A DNA stretch of 12,720 bases from the NCBI GenBank assembly GCA_031281765.1, contig JAITEX010000050.1, positions 1-12,720 on the forward strand. The letters run 5' to 3'. Below, one piece after another: positions 1-7,222 of this stretch. The position numbers and the translations under genes were made by a program. This stretch comes from Eubacteriales Family XIII. Incertae Sedis bacterium. GTDB taxonomy: Bacteria; Bacillota; Clostridia; Peptostreptococcales; Anaerovoracaceae. The notes under the pieces were generated by a model. The model worked only from the letters and a program-made list of their open reading frames with translations. It was not told where the DNA came from and ran no database searches. The stretch's first letter is position 1; each line of letters begins with the position of its first letter.

Positions 1-26
1 AAACTGATGTCAAATTCAAGTTTCAT
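1..26 (-). CDS. Possible first codons of the next minus-strand gene (cut by window edge)
   Basis: On the minus strand an ATG at 26-24 opens a frame reading MKLEFDIS before the window ends. No Shine-Dalgarno sequence precedes it. A promoter-like TGGTACAAT ends only 8 bases before the ATG, so transcription would start almost at the ATG, giving a leaderless message. Eight codons are too few to identify anything, and the start could be chance in AT-rich DNA. Confidence 0.2.
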
Positions 27-34
27 ATGCAATT

Positions 35-43
35 ATTGTACCA
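35..43 (-). promoter_or_regulatory. Candidate extended -10 promoter element
   Basis: Read on the minus strand, this is TGG followed by TACAAT, one mismatch from TATAAT with the TGn extension. No good -35 hexamer sits 16-18 bases upstream. It would drive transcription to the left, out of the window, possibly into the frame starting at 26. This is weak motif evidence in AT-rich sequence. Confidence 0.25.
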
Positions 44-187
44 CATTAGCACAATGAAACCATGACCGCATCCATAAATTTTACGACTTATATCAGGTAT
101 TGGGCGAGAGCCTCATAGACTAAGTTCTCTACATTTACGCTATTTCTCATCTATATAATCATTTTATCATTAGCGGTCCCTCTTGCG

Positions 188-2638
188 TTACATCGTGTTT
201 TCGTTGCGGGCGATGATGTCGTTTTGCAGGTCGCGTCCGAGTTCGACAAAGTAGGCGGAGTAGCCCGCGATACGCACGACGAGGTCACGGTAGTCGCCCG
301 GGTTTTCCTGCGCCTTGCGCAGGGTTTCCGTATTCACTACATTATACTGGACTTCAAGGCCCCCGCTGCCAAAATACGATTTCGTCACATCGCGCAGTTT
401 GTCGATGCCCGTTTGGTTGCTGAGTACGGACGGATGCATGCGCAAATTCAGCGCGATGCCGCCGAGATAGTGGTGATGGTCGTAGCAGACCGACGAGGTG
501 AAGACCGCAAGCGGGCCGTTCTTGTCCCTGCCCTGCGCCGGCGACGCGGCGTCCGCAATCGGTTCGGGGTACTTGCGCCCATCCGGCGTCCCCCACGTCT
601 TATAGCCCTGGGCCACATGGTCGGACGCGCCGTACAGGCCGGACTTATAGACCTTCGAACGCGTACTGTAACAATCCCCGCACACCTCATAGTAGAGGTC
701 ACAGACAAATGTCATCTCCTCGTCCGCGTACGGGTCGCCGTTGCCGAAGTGCGGGACTTCCGCAAGGATCTGCTGGCGCAGCTCCTCATAGCCATCCCAG
801 TTCGCCGCGACTGCGTCGAGCAGGTCTCTGGCGGAGACAAGCCGCTTGTCGAAAACCATGTATTTGATAGTGGTCAGCGCGTCCGCCACGGTCGCGAGGC
901 CTGTCGCCGTGCCGCCGTAGCTGTTGTACTTCGCGCCGCCCTGCACGCAGTCCCTGCCCTTTTCCATGCACCCCTCTATCGACAGGGAAAGCACGGCCTG
1001 CGTCGCGTAATACTGCGTGATATATTCGGCGTAATTATTTACGGAGACGAACATATCGAAGATATAGTGCGCCATTTTTTTCAGCGCGCCGCGCACCTCG
1101 TCCATCGACTGCATATCGTACAGATAGCCCGTGTGCAAGTCCGCCTGCTCACCGTTCAGCGGGTTGACGCCGTTGTTTATGGCCATATTCAGGACGCTGC
1201 CCCACCAGATGCTCGCGTGCGGCGGGAAAGCGCCGTTCGGCATCGGATAGTCCGTGCCGCAGCCGACGATCTCCTGGCAGCCGATAATGCCGTAGTCGCG
1301 GGCGTCGCGCAGCTCGAAACCGAGCTCCTCCATCAGGCTCGGCACTATCACCTCATCGTTCTGGAAGAGCGGCAGCCCTCCGACGAGCTTCGAGGTCTCT
1401 AAGGCGCAGTCCCAGAGCTTATCGGGAGAATTTTTGTTGATGCGCAGGGAAATTGTCGGGTCATGCAGCTTTAGCCGGCCGACCGTTTCAAGCACCATAT
1501 AGGTGACGGGGTTCGTCGCGTCTTCGCCCGTATCCGGGTCAACGCCGCCTAAGGTCGTATGTTGATACGTATTCCCTATCCCCGTGGTATTCACGAGTTT
1601 CGCGGGGCCCGCCCCGTAATAGCAGTTCGCCTTCAGGAAAAAGGCGTCGCAGATCTCCTGCGCTTCGTCCATGGTCAGCGTCCCAGCCTCCAGGTCTTTT
1701 TTCAGGAACGGCCAGGTATATTGGTCGAAACGCCCGAGCGCCGGCCCCGGTATCACCGACTCTATCTGGATAAGCGCCTGGTACATCATCGTCAGCTGTA
1801 CGGCTTCCCAAAAATTCCGCGCGGGGTTTTCGCTGATATGGTCGAGCCCGTCCGCCATTTTCAGCAGCTCCGCCTTCCGTTCCGGTTCCGGCCAGTCCGC
1901 CGCCTTTTCGCGGCAGGCCTGCGCGTAGCGTTTTACGAGCGTTATGGCCGCGTCGCACGCGATGACCACGGACTGATAGAACATATACCGATCCATGTCT
2001 TCGCCCATCGTCTTCCCGCGATGCTCATCGAGAAAATCCTGGGCCTGCGTCCGGATTGCCGCATAGCCGGTGTTGATGACTTTCTCATAACCAGCGACGA
2101 GATGCCCCGCCGGCAGAGAAGCTAAGCCTATCCCTCCCGGGACATAACTGCTCACGCCGAGCCGCGCAAGCTCATCGTAAAACTCGGGTTTCCACGCGTC
2201 CGCAACCCTGCCGACGCGATGGTCGTCCCAGTAGGGACGGACCTTCTTGAACGCCTCATAGTCATCGGGGTGAATCGTCTGCCTCAGTTCCTCCCCGTCG
2301 GGATTGTGATAGAGGCCGTCATCGCGGATCTCCCAGAATCCCGCGCCGACAAACTCCAGTATCCAATCGTCCGGAATCCACTCGGGATAGGCGGCGCAAC
2401 TGAACTGGTGCGCCCCCTTGCTGCCGACGATGATTTCCGTATCGCCGATGTAGAGGCCTATCCGCTCGCACAGCTCCTTCAGGCACAGCGGGCGCTTGAT
2501 GATGGGTACGACGTGTTCGTATCTCTTGTCGGCTTCCGTCATAATAACGGCGCGCTGCGCTTCGTATCTGAGCACCCTGTCCCTGATTTGCTCGCGCAGC
2601 TCCGTGATCCGCTTTGTCGCGGGCCTGAATTCATACAT
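188..2638 (-). CDS. Glycyl radical enzyme, eliminase/dehydratase type, substrate unknown (GRE1)
   Basis: This 816-residue protein is a complete glycyl radical enzyme with a PFL-like barrel and a C-terminal glycyl radical domain. The radical loop reads RIAGYSAYF, with the radical-bearing glycine at 792. The active-site loop reads GCQEIVGCGT, giving the thiyl cysteine 454 and putative base Glu456. Pyruvate formate-lyase instead has adjacent cysteines, so formate production from pyruvate is unlikely. A second conserved loop, EGCMEKGRD (555-563), precedes GGAKYN, as in dehydratase-type members. Gln455 replaces the valine usual in GCVE loops. The enzyme should be cytoplasmic, oxygen-sensitive and dependent on a radical-SAM activase, which is not in this window. 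The ATG start has GGAG 8 bases upstream. The gene begins 25 bases after its homologous neighbour, so the two are almost certainly co-transcribed. The two proteins align along their whole length but are clearly diverged, so this is not a recent duplication. The family is certain; the reaction is unknown. Confidence 0.95.
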   Translation of the reverse strand: MYEFRPATKRITELREQIRDRVLRYEAQRAVIMTEADKRYEHVVPIIKRPLCLKELCERIGLYIGDTEIIVGSKGAHQFSCAAYPEWIPDDWILEFVGAGFWEIRDDGLYHNPDGEELRQTIHPDDYEAFKKVRPYWDDHRVGRVADAWKPEFYDELARLGVSSYVPGGIGLASLPAGHLVAGYEKVINTGYAAIRTQAQDFLDEHRGKTMGEDMDRYMFYQSVVIACDAAITLVKRYAQACREKAADWPEPERKAELLKMADGLDHISENPARNFWEAVQLTMMYQALIQIESVIPGPALGRFDQYTWPFLKKDLEAGTLTMDEAQEICDAFFLKANCYYGAGPAKLVNTTGIGNTYQHTTLGGVDPDTGEDATNPVTYMVLETVGRLKLHDPTISLRINKNSPDKLWDCALETSKLVGGLPLFQNDEVIVPSLMEELGFELRDARDYGIIGCQEIVGCGTDYPMPNGAFPPHASIWWGSVLNMAINNGVNPLNGEQADLHTGYLYDMQSMDEVRGALKKMAHYIFDMFVSVNNYAEYITQYYATQAVLSLSIEGCMEKGRDCVQGGAKYNSYGGTATGLATVADALTTIKYMVFDKRLVSARDLLDAVAANWDGYEELRQQILAEVPHFGNGDPYADEEMTFVCDLYYEVCGDCYSTRSKVYKSGLYGASDHVAQGYKTWGTPDGRKYPEPIADAASPAQGRDKNGPLAVFTSSVCYDHHHYLGGIALNLRMHPSVLSNQTGIDKLRDVTKSYFGSGGLEVQYNVVNTETLRKAQENPGDYRDLVVRIAGYSAYFVELGRDLQNDIIARNENTM

Positions 2639-2663
2639 GCTACAGTCTCCTTCTCTCCCTCTC

Positions 2664-5108
2664 CTACATCGCGAGTTCCGTCCTGCGGATCAAGTCCTCC
2701 TGCCCGTCAGGATGCAGCTCCACGAAATACGCCGAAAATCCCGCGACACGCACCACGAGGTCCCGGTATTCCTCCGGGTTTCTCTGCGCCGCGCGCAGCG
2801 TCTCCGCGCTGATAACATTGATTTGCAGTTCCATGCCGCCTTGCTCGAAGTAGACGCGAATCAACTGTGAAAGCTTTTCGATGCCCTCATCGCCGCGCAG
2901 CGCGGTCGGGTGGAACTTCAGGTTCATCAGCGTCCCGTTCGGGAAGTCCGTCTGTTTGATGGCGGCGACCGATGAGATGACGGCGGTCGGCCCGTTTTTG
3001 TCCATCGCCTGCAGCGGCGCGATGCCGTCAGCGAGCGGGGTCCCCGCGAGCCGCCCGTCCGGCGTCGCCTGCGTGACGTAGCCGAAGGTGACATTCGTCG
3101 TCACGGGATAGAGCCCCGCGCTGTACCTGCCGCGCGGCCCCGTATGGCTATTGACCGCGTCCGCAAAGACCTTCGCCGCCCACGCCGCGTGCCTGTCGCA
3201 TTCGGGAAGCGCGTTGCCGTAATGCGGCGCTTCATAGAGGATGTAATTCCGCAGATCCTCATATCCCTCCCAGTTTGCCGTCAGCGCTTCCTGCATCTCA
3301 GCCCCCGTGCATATATGCCGGTCGAATACACAGTGTTGTATCATATTCAGGCTATCCGCGACATTGCCGATACCGACGCCGCTCGTCCCCGTGGAATTGT
3401 ACTTTGCGCCGCCCCGCAGCACGTCCTTCCCGGACTCCATACAGCCCTCCATCGTCGCGGAGACGATGGGCAGCGGCATAAGCTCGCGCGCCACGTACTC
3501 AAAGGCGTTCGTGTTCATGATATGGTAATCCACCATCAGCTCCACCTGAGCCCGGAACGCATCCTTCACCTGCTCGAAAGACGTCATATCCCGCAGGTAT
3601 CCCGTCGGCGCGCCCACGCGCGTGCGCGGCGTCCCCTCCGGCGCGTACATAAAGGCGCCTAACATCGGAACGGGCGTATAGCCGTCGTTTATGGCGAGCA
3701 GCAACGCATTCGCAAGGTTCAGATAGCTCTCGCTGCCGCTGCCGCCGCAGGCCGGCCATTCCGTGCCGCAACCCGAGGGTTCCACACAACCGATAAGGCA
3801 GTAGTTCCGCGCGTCCTCAAGCGACAGGCCGCGCCCCATAAGCGCCGGTATAATAACGTCGTCGTTCTCGAACGTCGGTACGCCGCCGGAAATTTTCGTC
3901 GTCTCTATGGCCGCCTCCCACAGCTCTTTCGGCGTCCCCTTGTGTACGCGCAGCGCCTGAGGCGGGTCGTGCAGGACGAGGCGCGCCATCGCCTGCAGCA
4001 TCATATAGCTGACGGGGTTTGTCGCGTCGCTGCCGTCCGGGCGCACGCCGCCGAGCGTCATCAGCTGGGAGGTCGTATAGCCGGGGTTCGACCGCGTGGC
4101 TTCATAGCTCCACGGCTTGTTCATCTCCGCAACCTTCAGATAGAACAGGTCGAGTATCTCCTGGGCGTATGCGGGAGTAATGAGTCCGCTCCGGACATCG
4201 GCTTCATAGAAATCGCCGAGGTACTGATCCACGCGCCCGAAACTGATTCCATGCATATTCGCGTCGAGGCAGAGCACGGTCTGATACATAAACAGGCACT
4301 GCACAGCCTCATAGAACGTGCGCGCGGGGTGCTCGACCGTATGGTTCAGCCCCTCCGCCATCATCTCCAGTTCCTTCTTGCGCGCCTCGTCCGTTTCCGC
4401 GGCCGCCAGTTCCGCGGCTAAGGCGGCATAGCGTTTCGTCAAGATGATGGCTGCGTCACAAACGATCTGTACGGCGCGGTAGAAATTATACTGTTCAATG
4501 CCGCTTCCCGGCATGCCCCGCGCTACCAACTCCTCGTTCTTCTCCTGTGCCTCACGCCGTATCGCCGCAAACCCTTTGCGGAGCGCCTTCTCATATCCCG
4601 CCACAAAATGGCCGATGGGCGACGGCGCGTTGCCGGATCTCGAGTATATCGTCACGCCGTTGCCCGCTACGGGAAGATATTCGTCTATGATATTCGCGTC
4701 GAACTTCGCGCTCAGGCACTCCTTCAGCCAGAAATCGACGGTGGCCAGGATAGAGCCCCTGTCGTCCTCCGCGAGGATATAGGGGTCGATTTCCCGCGTG
4801 GAGATAAAGCGGCTTTCGGTTTCACGCTTCAGCCAGTCGGCGGAGTTTTCGGGATAGAGAGCGGCCGCGCGGTATTTCGCCGACTGCGCGCCGACCACGA
4901 CTTCGCCCTCGTCAATGCGGACGGGAATATGCTCGCAGATGTGCAGGAGAGCCCGCGCCCGCTTTGTAATGCCCGTCATATCGGGGTGTTCCGTGTAGAA
5001 TTCTGTAATAAGGCGGTACCGCGCCGTGCATATCTCCGGCTTCGTCGCGCGGTATTTCTCGCGCATCCTCCGGACGCGTTCAGTCACCGGAACCTGTATA
5101 TAGGCCAT
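2664..5108 (-). CDS. Glycyl radical enzyme, eliminase/dehydratase type, substrate unknown (GRE2)
   Basis: This 814-residue protein is the second complete glycyl radical enzyme. Its radical loop is RVAGFSAYF, with the radical glycine at 790. The active-site loop is GCVEPSGCGT, with thiyl cysteine 441, putative base Glu443 and an extra cysteine 447 shared with GRE1. The GCVEP form is typical of C-C, C-O or C-N lyase members such as choline, glycerol and 4-hydroxyphenylacetate enzymes. The loop EGCMESGKD (554-562) followed by GGAKYN also matches dehydratase-like members. No small subunit gene of the 4-hydroxyphenylacetate decarboxylase kind is adjacent. The ATG has AGAGG 7 bases upstream, and the gene starts 13 bases after the LysR stop codon, so regulator and enzyme share a transcript. 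GRE1 follows at 25 bases. The pair may act on successive intermediates, on related substrates, or as a mixed dimer; the sequence does not decide. The substrate is unknown and no activase is visible. Confidence 0.95.
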   Translation of the reverse strand: MAYIQVPVTERVRRMREKYRATKPEICTARYRLITEFYTEHPDMTGITKRARALLHICEHIPVRIDEGEVVVGAQSAKYRAAALYPENSADWLKRETESRFISTREIDPYILAEDDRGSILATVDFWLKECLSAKFDANIIDEYLPVAGNGVTIYSRSGNAPSPIGHFVAGYEKALRKGFAAIRREAQEKNEELVARGMPGSGIEQYNFYRAVQIVCDAAIILTKRYAALAAELAAAETDEARKKELEMMAEGLNHTVEHPARTFYEAVQCLFMYQTVLCLDANMHGISFGRVDQYLGDFYEADVRSGLITPAYAQEILDLFYLKVAEMNKPWSYEATRSNPGYTTSQLMTLGGVRPDGSDATNPVSYMMLQAMARLVLHDPPQALRVHKGTPKELWEAAIETTKISGGVPTFENDDVIIPALMGRGLSLEDARNYCLIGCVEPSGCGTEWPACGGSGSESYLNLANALLLAINDGYTPVPMLGAFMYAPEGTPRTRVGAPTGYLRDMTSFEQVKDAFRAQVELMVDYHIMNTNAFEYVARELMPLPIVSATMEGCMESGKDVLRGGAKYNSTGTSGVGIGNVADSLNMIQHCVFDRHICTGAEMQEALTANWEGYEDLRNYILYEAPHYGNALPECDRHAAWAAKVFADAVNSHTGPRGRYSAGLYPVTTNVTFGYVTQATPDGRLAGTPLADGIAPLQAMDKNGPTAVISSVAAIKQTDFPNGTLMNLKFHPTALRGDEGIEKLSQLIRVYFEQGGMELQINVISAETLRAAQRNPEEYRDLVVRVAGFSAYFVELHPDGQEDLIRRTELAM

Positions 5109-5121
5109 GTCACTACCTCTT

Positions 5122-6039
5122 TTATAAATCGATGATTTCGCCCGGTATCAATGAAACCAATTTTTTCGCCTCGGACGACAAGCTGTTTGTCCGCCACGCG
5201 ATGACGACATTGTTTTTATCGCCGTAGCCCGTCAGCGAAATATATTTGACGCTTTCCGCTCCGGAGGACGTGAACCTGCCGCAGATGGAAAGGCCCCGGT
5301 TTGTCAGCAGGCGGTGCTGCAGGGTTTCGAAATTCGGGACGAATTCGATGCCTTTCGGCCTGAAGCCCATTCTTTCGCATCGCTCTATGGTGACGCGCCG
5401 GTCCTCCTCGTCCCCGAGTATCGGCACCCGGTAAAACACCTCGTCCGACAGGCGGTCAATCTGCGGCTCGTCGTATACGGCGAGCGGGTGCTCGACCGAC
5501 ATGGCGAGAAACAGCTTGAACGGGGAAACTATTTTGTAGGAGATACGTTTCAGGGAAACTAAGCCGAATTCCTGCATAATAGCGAGGTCTGTTTCCCCGA
5601 ACTCCAATTCCCCTCTGATTTCGTGAAAGTCCCCGAGCGACTCGATAAGCACGACATCGGGATACTTCTCTTCGTAGGCGCGGATATATTTTTTCACGGC
5701 GTCGAAATCGGGATTGGCGTCATAGGTCGACGACTCTATGATGCGCAGCGTCCGCGCCGGCGCCGTAGTAAGGCGCTTCGCGGTCTCTATCGTCTTGTCG
5801 ATATTCGCGTACAGCGGTTCAAGCGTGGAGTAGAGGTATTCGCCCTCGGGCGTCAAGCGGATTCCTTGATTGTTGCGAAAAAAGACGCGCAGACCTACCC
5901 CCTCCTCAAACCGCTGCAATGTCTTGCTGAGAGCGGGCTGAGAGATGAACATCGCGTCGGCAGCCTTCGAGAGGTTCTGATAACGCGCGATGGTCAGGAA
6001 CGCTTCAATTTGCAAAAAAGTAATGTTGTACATATACAC
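5122..6039 (-). CDS. LysR-family transcriptional regulator
   Basis: The protein has about 305 residues, the usual length for the family. An N-terminal winged helix-turn-helix spans roughly residues 7-66, including the typical SKAADAMFISQPALSKTLQR stretch and RLTPEGEYL. A substrate-binding-protein-like effector domain follows from about residue 95 to the end. The first possible start is a GTG at 6039-6037, with an ATG two codons later at 6033-6031. An in-frame stop lies at 6072-6070, so the start cannot be further upstream. Neither start has a recognisable Shine-Dalgarno sequence, suggesting weak translation. LysR genes are often divergent from their targets, but this one lies in the same direction, directly before GRE2 with a 13-base gap. 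A TATAAT box, a direct repeat and a palindrome sit in the spacer in front of it. It probably controls the two glycyl radical enzyme genes and itself, in response to the imported substrate or a product. The family is certain; targets and effector are inferred. Confidence 0.93.
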   Translation of the reverse strand: MYMYNITFLQIEAFLTIARYQNLSKAADAMFISQPALSKTLQRFEEGVGLRVFFRNNQGIRLTPEGEYLYSTLEPLYANIDKTIETAKRLTTAPARTLRIIESSTYDANPDFDAVKKYIRAYEEKYPDVVLIESLGDFHEIRGELEFGETDLAIMQEFGLVSLKRISYKIVSPFKLFLAMSVEHPLAVYDEPQIDRLSDEVFYRVPILGDEEDRRVTIERCERMGFRPKGIEFVPNFETLQHRLLTNRGLSICGRFTSSGAESVKYISLTGYGDKNNVVIAWRTNSLSSEAKKLVSLIPGEIIDL

Positions 6040-6051
6040 GAGCGGACGTTG

Positions 6052-6071
6052 GCGCTTGCATCGATGCGCTT
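6052..6071 (-). promoter_or_regulatory. Candidate operator: palindrome flanked by direct repeats
   Basis: A perfect 10-base palindrome, GCATCGATGC, lies at 6058-6067. Direct repeats of GCGCTT stand at 6052-6057 and 6066-6071, on the plus strand. The site lies between the TATAAT box at 6099-6094 and the LysR start, so it would be inside the leader of the LysR message. That position would suit autoregulation. It could also arise by chance. Confidence 0.3.
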
Positions 6072-6084
6072 ACTTCGATTCCGC

Positions 6085-6119
6085 TATAGTGATATTATAC
6101 TTCATTTTCATTTATAGTG
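6085..6119 (-). promoter_or_regulatory. Candidate promoter for the LysR-GRE2-GRE1 unit
   Basis: On the minus strand a perfect TATAAT occurs at 6099-6094, in a short AT-rich gap between the URO-D and LysR genes. The best upstream match to a -35 box is TTGGCG, but its 20-base spacing is longer than ideal, so an activator may be needed. The heptamer TATAGTG (plus strand) occurs at 6085-6091 and again at 6113-6119, 28 bases apart, bracketing the -10 box; these could be regulator contacts. The element would let the regulator and glycyl radical enzymes be expressed separately from the transporter. Confidence 0.4.
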
Positions 6120-7157
6120 CGCCAAGCTGTATTCGTACATCTCTTTTTCAAAGGCGTACCATATTTCGGGCCGCAGCGCGGACCCCCGCAGCATCACGCC
6201 GGCGCCGGGATTTGCCTGCGCGCCGTACTCGTCGACGATGGCGCGGGCATAGCTCCGGGCAAGCTCTTCCGTCGCTTTCGGGTCGTACAGTACGCGCAGG
6301 TCCATCTGATATTCCGACGTGACCCTGTCCCCGTACTGTGTGAGGATGGCCTTGATATCATTGATCGACTGTATCTCAAGCCCGTCCGCGCCGATGTCCT
6401 CTACGAGGAAATGAATCAGCGTATCCACGCGGCCGCAGTTGTGAAAGACCACCTTGACGCCCGTATCCTGCACCGCCTTGACAAAGCGTTTCGTCGGTTC
6501 AAGGAGCAGCCTCGTGATGATCTTGTGCGAGAAGAACGGCCCGTTCTGCGTGCCCCAATCGTCATTGTAGATGATGAAATCGAGGTCGTATATTTCATGC
6601 AGGCGGTTGAACATTTCTGTTTTGTGATCCGCGACCCGCTCGAAAAACTCCCGGCAGTCGTCGGGGCTTTGAGCCAGGTCAAGCAGGCCCTGCGTCATGC
6701 CTTCCAGTATATGCAGGCGTTCAAAGATGCCGTTCGTAAACCAGGCGACCGTTGCGCGCCCGGGGTCCTTCATACGGGCGAATTCATCGGCGCCGGCTCG
6801 CCAATCCCACGCGTCATAATCGGGCCATACCACCTCTTCGCGCCATTTCGTCACTTCGCTGAGCACATCCCCGAGAGGGGCGCTGCTGCCCTGCTCCGCG
6901 GTGTATTTGTAGGTCACGCCAAACCAGTCTTTCCCGTCCGCTGTGACGTTTGCCGGCATATCGCCGTAGGCGAACGGCGGTATGTACTGCACGGCGTCGC
7001 CGAGATTCGGCATATAGGCCGGCTTTTTATGCTCAAGCGCGAGCATCAGGTTTTCCTTGCGCGTAAGGGGCAGCGCCCGGTCCGCCGCGGGATAGTCTAT
7101 CGGGATCGTCGGGACGGCAATAATATCATTATTCGCAAAATCTGAAACGTTGCTCAT
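6108..7157 (-). CDS. Uroporphyrinogen decarboxylase (URO-D) superfamily protein, methyltransferase-like
   Basis: The 349-residue protein has the URO-D fold signature of the branch that includes corrinoid methyltransferases rather than haem-pathway HemE. Diagnostic stretches are YNDDWGTQNGPFFS (197-210), FHNCGRVDTLI (238-248) and GADGLEIQS (256-264). In MtaA-type methyltransferases a His-x-Cys pair and a later Cys bind zinc. Here His239 and Cys241 fit the first two, but no cysteine occurs after 241, so the third ligand is absent or replaced. No corrinoid protein or partner methyltransferase is encoded nearby. The ATG start has GGGAG 6 bases upstream. The gene follows the binding-protein gene after a 65-base spacer with a strong hairpin, and precedes the LysR gene. 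A role in processing the imported compound, for example a methyl transfer, is an inference from context. The superfamily is sure; the reaction is not. Confidence 0.88.
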   Translation of the reverse strand: MSNVSDFANNDIIAVPTIPIDYPAADRALPLTRKENLMLALEHKKPAYMPNLGDAVQYIPPFAYGDMPANVTADGKDWFGVTYKYTAEQGSSAPLGDVLSEVTKWREEVVWPDYDAWDWRAGADEFARMKDPGRATVAWFTNGIFERLHILEGMTQGLLDLAQSPDDCREFFERVADHKTEMFNRLHEIYDLDFIIYNDDWGTQNGPFFSHKIITRLLLEPTKRFVKAVQDTGVKVVFHNCGRVDTLIHFLVEDIGADGLEIQSINDIKAILTQYGDRVTSEYQMDLRVLYDPKATEELARSYARAIVDEYGAQANPGAGVMLRGSALRPEIWYAFEKEMYEYSLAHYK

Positions 7158-7175
7158 GCGTATCTCCCTCGCTTG

Positions 7176-7211
7176 ATTACGGGGCGCGGCGGAAGCGCCG
7201 CGCCCCGCAAT
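7176..7211 (-). terminator. Strong GC-rich hairpin without U-tract (attenuator or mRNA-stabilising stem)
   Basis: Read on the minus strand, ATTGCGGGGCGCGGCG is followed by a CTTC loop and CGCCGCGCCCCGTAAT. The arms pair over 16 positions with one G-T wobble, of which 12 are consecutive Watson-Crick pairs around the loop. It lies just after the stop codon of the binding-protein gene and before the URO-D ribosome binding site. No run of T follows, so complete intrinsic termination is unlikely. Such stems often protect the 3' end of a highly expressed binding-protein message or cause partial termination. Confidence 0.7.
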
Positions 7212-7222
7212 TCATGGTGTTC

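Larger units (their letters stand above)
1..187. other. AT-rich non-coding stretch after the last glycyl radical enzyme gene
   Basis: This stretch lies downstream of the stop codon of the glycyl radical enzyme gene that ends at 188. It is clearly more AT-rich than the coding sequence around it. I see no tRNA, no repeat and no GC-rich stem followed by a T-run, so no intrinsic terminator is supported. The only possible signals are the promoter-like element and start codon at its far left, listed separately. It probably separates the operon from the next minus-strand gene. Confidence 0.6.

Noticed and set aside
224..1402. 392-codon open frame on the plus strand
   Set aside because: It lies wholly inside the well-supported glycyl radical enzyme gene on the other strand. 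It is rich in Arg, His and Val with no recognisable domain, as expected of the antisense frame of a GC-rich gene.
188..5108. Pyruvate formate-lyase annotation for the two large enzymes
   Set aside because: Both have Cys-x-Glu in the active-site loop and lack the adjacent cysteine pair of true pyruvate formate-lyase, so they belong to the eliminase/dehydratase-like branch.
6108..7157. HemE (haem-pathway uroporphyrinogen decarboxylase)
   Set aside because: The FHNCGRVDTLI and DDWGTQ motifs are those of the methyltransferase-like branch, and no haem genes are nearby.
7176..7211. Classical intrinsic terminator ending the transporter operon
   Set aside because: The stem is ideal but no T-run follows, and a co-directional gene starts 19 bases beyond it. 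Partial termination or RNA stabilisation fits better.
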